From Spirosoma sp. SC4-14 (lineage in GTDB: Bacteria > Bacteroidota > Bacteroidia > Cytophagales > Spirosomataceae), in the NCBI RefSeq assembly GCF_037201965.1, contig NZ_CP147518.1:5387001-5451000 (forward strand): 64,000 bases of DNA. The letters are read 5' to 3'. Each line of letters starts with the position of its first letter. Position 1 is the stretch's first letter. Shown in pieces: positions 32,659-39,796 of the stretch. The notes beneath the pieces are model-generated. The model searched no databases, was not told where the DNA came from, and worked only from the letters and a program-made list of their open reading frames with translations. The position numbers and the translations under genes are program-made.

Positions 32659-34308
32659 TTATTTTATTTTCAGAAACAGGACAAGACCGAACAGGCTCAC
32701 AACCAGTACGCCCAGTGCGGCCAGCATCGTTATACTATCCCGAACATCTTTTCCGGCAAAATCAATTCCGCTGTACTTATGTAAAAATGCAAACGATAGC
32801 CCTTCCCGGCGGTCGCTGTCGACAATACGGGCGGCCAGGCGGCTGGTCGACGGTTCAACATAGTACGTCAGATGATCGGGTGTATCGAGGGCCAGCTTCA
32901 CAACCGGAAGCCGCTTGTTAATGAAGCCATACTCACGGTCAAATTTTTCCAGAAAACTAATCGAAAGCAAATCGGGCAGCTCGCCAGCAGCCACCTGCTG
33001 TTCTTCGTCCATTCGCTCACAACAGGCCGGTCCTTTTCCCGACTGTTCGGCTGCCCAGAAACTCATCACCAGATCTTTGGCGTGGGCCATAACGCCATCA
33101 GGCAAGACCGACGCCGTTTGCACGTCGTAATAGGCAATGGTCGGTTTCGATTCTTTCGTTTTCCCAGATGGCTTATCCGACGTTTCGGCATTATCGACCT
33201 GCTTGCTTTTCCAGCTATCGTTGGCTTTTTTGGTGAAAACCTGATAATACAACCGGTCATCGACCGTTGCCAGCGATACATTGGTTACGGTAGCCCAGTC
33301 GACCGGTAAGCTCAAGATACTGGCCTGCAATTTTGCGGAGGTCATAACTGGTTGTCGGACATACTTAATCCGCTCGTCGGGAGTAAGTTTCCGCGTTACG
33401 TGATAAGCGCCACTGAAAGCAAATGTCAGCGTAACCAGCGATACGGCAATGCCAATTTGCCGGTGGTATTTCCGTAGAAAGCCAATGCGATCGCTGGCGT
33501 TTCGCGGTTTTCTGAAACGCTTCCACATAAACCCGTAAATCACCAGCCCGCTCACCATCGACAGAATAATTATACTCAGGCAAAGTACCATGATACTGAC
33601 GCGCAGGGTATTGTTCGTAATCGCTTCGAGCCAGTCCCAGTTGTGGAAGTTGTTAAACACCCACAAAAACGCTTTCCGGCTCCGCTCGTTGTAATTGGCC
33701 AGTCGGCTTTGTTCGGTTTCAACGTACACATCCATCTGGTCGGGCCGATCGAACGACACTTTCCAGACCGGAAGCAACCGATTCACATACCGATATTCGG
33801 CCGAAAAGGTCGTTACGGGCTCAATATGAACTGGCGTTTTAGCATCATCGACAAAATACCTCGCCAGGGCCTCCGCATATTGCTGGTCGCCACCGGGTAG
33901 TGCCCGCCCTGTCGATGCACTGTAGTAGCGGAGCTGGTTATCCGCACCTTTTATCTGATAATAGGTCTGACCGGCCAGTTCGACCAATCGAAACGTCCGC
34001 AATACCGACACCTTATTCTGGGTCAGCACATCGGTTATCGACAGCGTCAACTGCGAGTGGTTCAGCACCTCCGGCTTTACAAATTCATGCGCAATGGCTG
34101 GTTTGAACCAGTGCGACATAAATGGATGCGACAAACCACTAAGGGTCCAGAAAATAACCGGCACCACCGTCAGTATGCCGATGATGCGGTGCCAGCGGTA
34201 CATATTCCGCTGAATGAGCTTTTTCAAACCAGCAGAGGCAGTCCCCATAGCTTTTGGCTCGGCGTCGGCAAGCGACTGAATGCGAAGCGCTTTAGGATTT
34301 GTTTCCAT
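32659..34308 (-). CDS. PepSY-associated transmembrane protein (PiuB-like)
   Basis: 549 residues from ATG 34308 (an in-frame TTG lies 3 codons upstream). The first TM follows YRWHRIIGILTVVPVIFWTL, typical of PepSY-TM proteins; HPFMSHWFKP follows. Two PepSY-like outside domains flank a central pair of TM helices (LRVSIMVLCLSIIILSMVSG and YHRQIGIAVSLVTLTFAFSG), and the last TM is ITMLAALGVLVVSLFGLVLF. A linker contains the rare CC pair GPACCERMDEEQ. PepSY-TM proteins accompany TonB receptors and are thought to reduce or process metal complexes in the periplasm. The TonB receptor gene ends 22 bp upstream. Confidence 0.88.
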   Translation of the reverse strand: METNPKALRIQSLADAEPKAMGTASAGLKKLIQRNMYRWHRIIGILTVVPVIFWTLSGLSHPFMSHWFKPAIAHEFVKPEVLNHSQLTLSITDVLTQNKVSVLRTFRLVELAGQTYYQIKGADNQLRYYSASTGRALPGGDQQYAEALARYFVDDAKTPVHIEPVTTFSAEYRYVNRLLPVWKVSFDRPDQMDVYVETEQSRLANYNERSRKAFLWVFNNFHNWDWLEAITNNTLRVSIMVLCLSIIILSMVSGLVIYGFMWKRFRKPRNASDRIGFLRKYHRQIGIAVSLVTLTFAFSGAYHVTRKLTPDERIKYVRQPVMTSAKLQASILSLPVDWATVTNVSLATVDDRLYYQVFTKKANDSWKSKQVDNAETSDKPSGKTKESKPTIAYYDVQTASVLPDGVMAHAKDLVMSFWAAEQSGKGPACCERMDEEQQVAAGELPDLLSISFLEKFDREYGFINKRLPVVKLALDTPDHLTYYVEPSTSRLAARIVDSDRREGLSFAFLHKYSGIDFAGKDVRDSITMLAALGVLVVSLFGLVLFLKIK

Positions 34309-34330
34309 GTATGGCAAAAAGTGTCATATA

Positions 34331-36676
34331 TTATCGTTTCCCAATGAAATTGTATTGAATACCGAACACAAAGGTGCGTGGAGCCGCCGGTGTGTAAGTG
34401 GTGCGGTCGGTAGCGTTGTTGCCGCGTGTGGCATTGGTAGCAAACAGCGCGTTGGTCACGTTGAGCACATTGGTAAACAGCTCAATTCCTTTCCACTGAT
34501 AACCCGCCCGAACATTCGCAAAATCATAGCCACCGTAGCTCACTGTGTTGACCTGGTTCTGATACCAGCCAGCTACGTGCTGCCATTCCACCGACGTACG
34601 GAAGTTTTTGAACCAGGCCGGATAGTAGCTGATTTCGGTGTTCCAGAGCCAGCGCGGGGCCGATGGCATATCTTTACCGTTTACGTTCTGCACGGCATCG
34701 GAAGACCGCTGGCTGAGCGTGAACTCAACAAATCGATGGACAGCGTGTGTACCTCCAAACCGGAAAAACACCTGCTTCGATGGGCGGTAGGTAACACCCA
34801 GTTCAACACCCCGGTGCAGGGTTTTTCCGGCCGACTGGTAGTCGTAGGAATTGTCGGGCTGACGAATATTCAGCAGTTCGTTCGTACCATTCATCTGATA
34901 AATGGCCCCATCGACATACACTTTGTTGTTCAGCAGCGACGCCCAGCCGCCAATTTCCATATTATCGAATCGGGCCGGTTGCAAATTGTAGTAGAATAGG
35001 TCGCCCGACGCGGCTGGCGTCGTTCGTTTCAGGAAAATCGACGTAAGGGCCGGTGGCGAGAAACCTTTGGCATAATTGGCATACAGCCCCTTACCGTTAC
35101 CCAAATCGTAGGTTGCCCCAATTTTAGGCGTTACCTGGCTGTACGCTTTCGCTCCCGAGCTGTTGTCGAGCGCATTCGTATAGTCGAAGGCCATGCGGTC
35201 GTAGCGCAGCCCAGCCGACACCCGAAATTTGGGCAGTGGTTCGAAATCATACTGCACATAAGCTGCCGTGTTATGAATATCGGCCTGGTAGTTTGCCAGT
35301 TGACTGTCTGGCCGCTCTTTCAACTGCGTATATTTCAACACCGATTTTTTATCGGGCCGCAGTTCGGCCGCCAGTTCGGTCTGATAAGCATAATAGGTAT
35401 TCGGCGACAAATCGAGCGTAGCGCCCACAATCAGTTTGCTGTTCAGGAAATTCAGCCGCTGGGTATGCTGCGCAATGAAGCCGTAACTCTGAAAATCGTT
35501 GCTGTTGATTTGTCCGGTAGCAGTTGTCGATCCGGTTGTCCATCGAATGGAGTAGGTCGGATTCTGCCCAACGCTGTTATTCCGCACAAAAGCTGTAATA
35601 AACGATTGAGAGCCATCTTTCCAATCGTGCTCCAGCGTCAGACGGCTCCTGAGCGAAACCGTTTTTCGGTACGTAAAATCGGTTGTGCTTACATACTGCC
35701 GGGCAAAAAACGCCGTGCTGTCGACACTACCACTGGTCTGCGAATTATAGTTGTTATATGACAACGTACCGGTCAGCCGGGTGCGTGACGTAAAGGCATA
35801 CTCCAGCCGGGCAAAGTACGACGACTTATCATAATCGGAACTGGCCATCCACGAATCGCGCTGCCGCGACACAAAACCGCCCAGATAGATGCCGAACTTG
35901 CCCTGCCGGGCCCCAGCCCCAACCTGTAGCCGCTGATAGCCCCACTGATCGAACTGAATGCCCACACGCGCAGTAGGCACGGCCGTTGGGCGCTGGGTAA
36001 TGAAGTTCACCGCTCCGCCAACCGCTTCGGGACCATAAATCGACGAGACCGGACCTTTTACCACTTCGATAGAGCTAACCGTAAACTGGTTCATTTCCAG
36101 TAGAGCGTTATGGTTAAAAACACCCATCGGTCGAATCGGTACGCCATCTTCCATGTACAGAAAATAGGCGTTAGTCGTCATCGGTTGCCGAATGGCCATC
36201 ATATGCTGCTCGTTGTTGAGGTTCACCATCAGCACGCCCGGTGTTTTGTTGATCACCTCGAAAATGCTCGTCGGTTTGGTTTCATTAATGAGCTTTGGCG
36301 AAAGTTTCGAGATGGCAATGGGCGTTTCGGTACGCAAAGCTGCTTCCCGATTACCCGTAACCACTACCGTTTGCAGATCTTCTACGGCCGGTTCGAGCGC
36401 AATCCGAACGGGCTGGCCTGCCTTGATCGCTACTTCCTGACTACGGTACCCTACGGCTGATACGCGAATGTTGGAAGCCGAATTCGTCAGCAGAAAATGC
36501 CCATTGGCATCGGAAACAACGCCCGATTTCCCATCGGCCCAGGTTAGTGTTACGCCCGGAAGTGGTTCTTTGGTTTGCGAATCGAATACAAGCCCTGTAT
36601 TGGTTGTCTGGGCATTTGCGCACAAGGCCGCAATCACCCATAACCAAATGATTATGAGACTATTATAAATTTTCAC
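34331..36676 (-). CDS. TonB-dependent outer-membrane receptor
   Basis: 781 residues from a GTG start at 36676; signal peptide LIIIWLWVIAALCANAQ. Residues 24-105 are a carboxypeptidase-regulatory-like domain (TGLVFDSQTKEPLPGVTLTW), ~110-215 the plug (LQTVVVTGNREAALRTETPI, IEVVKGPVSSIYGPEAVGGA), the rest a 22-strand-type barrel ending RTFVFGIQYNFIGKR. Barrel length and the plug ending fit siderophore/metal-type receptors more than SusC. The context (PepSY, SCO1, MbnP/MbnH) suggests copper or another metal complex as substrate; this is inference. A structured region with a 12-bp closing stem sits directly before the start codon. Confidence 0.93.
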   Translation of the reverse strand: MKIYNSLIIIWLWVIAALCANAQTTNTGLVFDSQTKEPLPGVTLTWADGKSGVVSDANGHFLLTNSASNIRVSAVGYRSQEVAIKAGQPVRIALEPAVEDLQTVVVTGNREAALRTETPIAISKLSPKLINETKPTSIFEVINKTPGVLMVNLNNEQHMMAIRQPMTTNAYFLYMEDGVPIRPMGVFNHNALLEMNQFTVSSIEVVKGPVSSIYGPEAVGGAVNFITQRPTAVPTARVGIQFDQWGYQRLQVGAGARQGKFGIYLGGFVSRQRDSWMASSDYDKSSYFARLEYAFTSRTRLTGTLSYNNYNSQTSGSVDSTAFFARQYVSTTDFTYRKTVSLRSRLTLEHDWKDGSQSFITAFVRNNSVGQNPTYSIRWTTGSTTATGQINSNDFQSYGFIAQHTQRLNFLNSKLIVGATLDLSPNTYYAYQTELAAELRPDKKSVLKYTQLKERPDSQLANYQADIHNTAAYVQYDFEPLPKFRVSAGLRYDRMAFDYTNALDNSSGAKAYSQVTPKIGATYDLGNGKGLYANYAKGFSPPALTSIFLKRTTPAASGDLFYYNLQPARFDNMEIGGWASLLNNKVYVDGAIYQMNGTNELLNIRQPDNSYDYQSAGKTLHRGVELGVTYRPSKQVFFRFGGTHAVHRFVEFTLSQRSSDAVQNVNGKDMPSAPRWLWNTEISYYPAWFKNFRTSVEWQHVAGWYQNQVNTVSYGGYDFANVRAGYQWKGIELFTNVLNVTNALFATNATRGNNATDRTTYTPAAPRTFVFGIQYNFIGKR

Positions 36677-36684
36677 TAAAAATC

Positions 36685-36793
36685 AGTTTAAGTCAGAAAA
36701 TAGAATATGCGATTCTGCTATGCCACAATGCATAGGAATAGCTCAGCCGCTGAACTGGCGACTACTTACGATAAAAGGAAACTGACTTAAACT
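36685..36793 (-). ncRNA. Candidate structured leader (three-way junction) upstream of the TonB receptor
   Basis: AGTTTAAGTCAG (36685-36696) and CTGACTTAAACT (36782-36793) are a perfect 12-bp inverted repeat 85 nt apart. Inside are CTATGC-CACAAT-GCATAG (36718-36735) and AGCTCAG-CCG-CTGAACT with one mismatch (36740-36756). The element starts at the end of the preceding gene (its stop codon is in the stem) and ends 8 nt before the GTG start of the receptor. It does not match a riboswitch core I know, in particular no cobalamin box. Confidence 0.4.
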
Positions 36794-37164
36794 CGGGGAG
36801 GGCGGAAAAAGCCCGTCAATGGAGCTAGATAGGAAGGGAACCGATACGCAGGCAAACTACAGGAGAGTTGCAAGGCGCTGGCAGGAGTGAACTGAAAGAG
36901 TGGATTAGCCTGACAAAACAGTTGCAGAACGGGCAAATTCTGCACACGTTCTGTTGTCTCTTTGTCCTGCTTATCCTGTTGTTCCTTCAGTTTTTTGGCC
37001 AGGAAGCACTTACCATCGCAATGCAGCTCCGGTTTGTCGCGATTAACGCAGAGAACGCGTGCGATATACGCCTTATTGGCATGATAATACGCAATTGTTC
37101 CCCATGGACTGACTGTTGGCAACAGCGTTGCAAACAGGAGGATATAAACCAGCGCATTTTTCAT
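36787..37164 (-). CDS. Exported Cys-rich protein of unknown function
   Basis: 125 residues from ATG 37164 (MKNALVYILLFATLLPTVSP), a signal peptide or single TM; 7 more codons are open upstream. The core YHANKAYIARVLCVNRDKP-ELHCDGKCFLAKKLKE has three cysteines spaced C-x9-C-x3-C with a His before the second. I recall this pattern in small proteins preceding TonB receptors in Bacteroidota, with no assigned function. A charged helix follows (EQQDKQDKETTERVQ). The Cys/His set could bind a metal or be redox-active (inference). The last codons overlap the structured element before the receptor. Confidence 0.75.
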   Translation of the reverse strand: MKNALVYILLFATLLPTVSPWGTIAYYHANKAYIARVLCVNRDKPELHCDGKCFLAKKLKEQQDKQDKETTERVQNLPVLQLFCQANPLFQFTPASALQLSCSLPAYRFPSYLAPLTGFFRPPRV

Positions 37165-37254
37165 GATAGCGCAAAGATAGAGCACGATTGCGTTAGGTCA
37201 TGGGTTTTATGCCAAAAGTTTATACCCTCCTTCAGGGTTAGGACTTTCCAGTTG

Positions 37255-38169
37255 CTAATTAAAATATTCGTCAATCAATTCTTTGTTGATCATGGCAGCC
37301 GTTCGCAATCCGTTTGCGGCCGCTACGACTACCTGACGCATCATGGTGTGTGTGTCGCCAGCCGCGAAAACGCCTGGTATGGAGGTTCGCCCAAAATCAT
37401 CGACCTGTACAAACCCCAACTCATTGTGAACACAACCAAGTTGTCGGGCCAGATCTGATGCCTGAACAATAGGAGGCCGGCTAAATAGAGCCGTTAATGG
37501 ATAGTGCGTCTGATCGGCCAGCAACAACCCGCTCAACTGGCCATTCTGATGAGGAATTTCGGTAATGGGTGTTTCTATGATTTCAATCTGATGTTTCTGT
37601 AGTTTTTCAGCCTGCTCAACCGACAACGTCGACGGCCCATTCGTAAACAAGGTTAGTCTGGGACTCCAGTGATAAATCAGCCGACTCATTTCGAAGGCGG
37701 CATCGCCATTGGCCAGGATACCCAATGCCTGCCCATGCACTTCGTAGCCATGACAATAGGGACAGTGAAGAACCGAGATTCCCCAGCACTCGGCAAACCC
37801 CGGAATCGGCCAAAGTTCATCTTTTAGGCCAGTCGCGAGTACGATCCGATCAGCCCTATATGTATTTCCAGTTTCAGTAGTTACGCTAAAGCCCGTAGCG
37901 TGCTGCGTAGCTGTTACGGCGGTATCGTCGATCAACCGGACTGTCGGGTAAGCTAATGCCTGCTCACGCGCAATGGTGTTTAGTTCGGTGGGTGAGATAC
38001 CGTCTCGTGTCAGAAAACTGTGCGAATGCGGTGTCTGCCGATTGGCGGGTTTTCCATTATCGATGACTAACAGCCGTCGTAGCGACCGTCCCAGCAGCAA
38101 AGCCGCACTTAAACCGGCGGCACTACCACCGACAATTATTACTTCGTATGCAGGAAAAGAAGATTCCAT
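37255..38169 (-). CDS. FAD/NAD(P)-dependent thioredoxin-reductase-like oxidoreductase with CxxC (GliT-like)
   Basis: 304 residues from ATG 38169; ATG 38196 is in frame but falls on the predicted transcription start, so the shorter form is preferred. Residue numbers count from 38169. FAD motif IIVGGSAAGLSAALLLGRSL near the N-terminus, VLATGLKDELWPIPGF, redox CPYCHGYEV with Cys136 and Cys139, a second Gly-rich stretch LGILANGDAAFEM and FAD motif GVFAAGDTHTMMRQ. The CPYCHGYE signature resembles GliT/HlmI-type dithiol oxidases more than classical TrxB (CATCDG). It lies at the promoter-proximal end of the minus-strand metal locus, under a palindrome that covers its -33 element. Confidence 0.88.
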   Translation of the reverse strand: MESSFPAYEVIIVGGSAAGLSAALLLGRSLRRLLVIDNGKPANRQTPHSHSFLTRDGISPTELNTIAREQALAYPTVRLIDDTAVTATQHATGFSVTTETGNTYRADRIVLATGLKDELWPIPGFAECWGISVLHCPYCHGYEVHGQALGILANGDAAFEMSRLIYHWSPRLTLFTNGPSTLSVEQAEKLQKHQIEIIETPITEIPHQNGQLSGLLLADQTHYPLTALFSRPPIVQASDLARQLGCVHNELGFVQVDDFGRTSIPGVFAAGDTHTMMRQVVVAAANGLRTAAMINKELIDEYFN

Positions 38170-38200
38170 GTCGTCATTATGTTGCTTTGTTGCCATAGAG

Positions 38201-38230
38201 CAAATCTAAAGCATTTTTTTCTTTTTGCAA
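38201..38230 (-). promoter_or_regulatory. Promoter of the GliT-like gene
   Basis: Read on the minus strand: TTG (38230-38228), 19-bp spacer, TAGATTTG (38208-38201), an exact TAnnTTTG. The TTG lies inside one half of the palindrome, so a bound regulator would block RNA polymerase. Confidence 0.68.
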
Positions 38231-38252
38231 CTATGTTGCAAAAAGAAAAAAA
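38214..38252 (-). promoter_or_regulatory. Operator-like palindrome (site 2 of 2), 18-bp perfect arms
   Basis: The core GCAAC-TAT-GTTGC (38227-38239) is flanked by T and A tracts that continue the symmetry to 18-bp arms (38214-38231 and 38235-38252). It overlaps the -33 element of the GliT-like promoter. The core and the following A tract match site 1 at 28.5 kb. It is not a terminator of either neighbour: both adjacent genes on this strand read through or start here. Confidence 0.65.
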
Positions 38253-38355
38253 TATAACAACAGTGCTTAAACTGAATTCAGATATGCAAGGGCAATTCTG
38301 AATCTTCAGGCAGTGACGGAATAGTTAATAGGCTAAAACGGCAGCTCTGGCCAAT

Positions 38356-38580
38356 TCACGAAACCCGAATCGGCTTTAGCTGATTGTATTCTGACTGAAG
38401 CGCTCGCAGGCAATTGGCACATAAACATCCCTCAAACAACGAGGCAATAAACTGCCGCTGTGCATCGGTTAGCGAAACAGTCTGGCACTGGCAAACCTGA
38501 ATAGCACCAGCCCGACACAAAAATGGTTGCTGGCAGCGAGGGCATACGGAAGGTGTATGTGTGAACCTATTGGTTGTCAT
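38356..38580 (-). CDS. Cysteine-rich CWC-family small protein
   Basis: 74 residues. Eight cysteines in the CWC family arrangement: SVCPRCQQPFLCRAGAIQVC, then CQC, and EGCLCANCLRAL near the end. In the family the middle motif is CWC or CxC; here it is CQC. Probably a small zinc-ribbon-like protein; no function established. It lies upstream of the GliT-like gene on the same strand, 187 bp away. Confidence 0.82.
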   Translation of the reverse strand: MTTNRFTHTPSVCPRCQQPFLCRAGAIQVCQCQTVSLTDAQRQFIASLFEGCLCANCLRALQSEYNQLKPIRVS

Positions 38581-38851
38581 CTGTTACTTCGGCATTTAAA
38601 GATAAACCGATATAGCCCCTGCCCGATCTGTTAAGGAATGGCTATCGGGGACTTTTGATAAGCAAACCATTTTCGCCTACCTGTTGCATTCGGGTAATCC
38701 GTACTTTCAGGCCGTCAGATTCGCTTTGCTATTTTTATAAAGATACGCTCCTATACAAACCTGACCGTCCTTCGATCAGTTCATCAAGTAATCAACAACA
38801 AATCAATTCAGATAAGAGACGGTAAGACAGGCTTACAGAATACCCACTTCT

Positions 38852-39784
38852 ATGGCACACGATCATACTCACTCCCATACGCATGAAGGCCACAGTCACG
38901 GGCCCGTTACCCTAACCTCGGTTAGTCGCGCACTACTTATCGGCGCTGTGCTGAACAGCATCTATGTTGTGGTCGAATTTAGTATGGGGTTTTATTATAA
39001 CTCCCTGGCCCTTACGGCCGATGCCGGGCATAACCTCAGCGATGTAGCCAGTCTATTACTATCATTACTCGCCTTTCGGCTTGCCAAAGTCAGGCAAACG
39101 CCCAGTTTTACGTATGGTTATCGGAAAAGCACCGTATTAGCCTCCTTAACCAATGCCGTTGTTTTGCTGATTACGGTAGGGGCTATTCTGTGGGAAAGTA
39201 TTCAGCGGTTTCGCCATCCAGAACCCATCGTCGGCACGGCAGTTGCCTGGGTAGCAGGTGCCGGAATCGTTGTCAATACTGTAACGGCGTTCCTTTTTTT
39301 TCGGGATAAAGAGCACGATCTGAATATAAAAGGAGCTTATCTGCACATGGCTGCCGATGCGCTGGTATCGCTGGGCGTGGTAGTTGCCGGTATTGTGATC
39401 AACTATACCGGCTGGACCTGGCTCGATCCGGTGATTGGCATTGTGGTAGCAATAGTTATTTTAGGCTCAACCTGGCAACTGCTGAACGACAGCTTACGGC
39501 TCTCCCTCGACGGTGTTCCGACCGATATTGACTTGGACGCAGTTGTCAACGACTTGCGGGCGGTGTCGGGTGTAAGCGATGTGCATCATGTACACATCTG
39601 GGCCATGAGCACCACCGAAAATGCACTCACGGCCCATCTGATCATTCAGCCGGGGCTGTCCGATTCGCAGATCAGCAGCCTCAAGAACGATGCCCGACAC
39701 CGGCTCGAACACCGCAAGATCAGCCATGCAACGCTCGAAACGGAGACCACAGCTAGTGACGATTGCAAAACCGAAGTCTGCTGA
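38852..39784 (+). CDS. Cation diffusion facilitator family metal exporter (CzcD/ZitB-like)
   Basis: 310 residues. The His-rich N-terminus (MAHDHTHSHTHEGHSHGP) is typical for zinc-exporting CDFs. Six TM helices; metal-binding site His60-x3-Asp64 in ADAGHNLSDVASLL, and HMAADALVSLGV in TM5 gives the second His-x3-Asp pair. The C-terminal cytoplasmic domain (DVHHVHIWAMSTTENALTAH) is intact, with TETTASDDCKTEVC at the end. It exports Zn or related divalent metals. Convergent with the FnIII gene (12 bp between stops). No GCAAC/GTTGC palindrome was found in the 270 bp upstream. Confidence 0.92.
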   Translation: MAHDHTHSHTHEGHSHGPVTLTSVSRALLIGAVLNSIYVVVEFSMGFYYNSLALTADAGHNLSDVASLLLSLLAFRLAKVRQTPSFTYGYRKSTVLASLTNAVVLLITVGAILWESIQRFRHPEPIVGTAVAWVAGAGIVVNTVTAFLFFRDKEHDLNIKGAYLHMAADALVSLGVVVAGIVINYTGWTWLDPVIGIVVAIVILGSTWQLLNDSLRLSLDGVPTDIDLDAVVNDLRAVSGVSDVHHVHIWAMSTTENALTAHLIIQPGLSDSQISSLKNDARHRLEHRKISHATLETETTASDDCKTEVC

Positions 39785-39796
39785 CTGATCGTGTCG

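Noticed and set aside
34280..34999. 239-codon plus-strand frame
   Set aside because: Antisense to the TonB receptor and PepSY genes, both intact and recognised.
36685..36793. Cobalamin riboswitch upstream of the TonB receptor
   Set aside because: No GCCACTG-type B12 box or other known core in the loops.
38214..38252. Long palindrome as a terminator
   Set aside because: It lies at a promoter, 45 bp upstream of the next start, and no gene ends nearby on either strand; A/T tracts make terminator function possible but unlikely.
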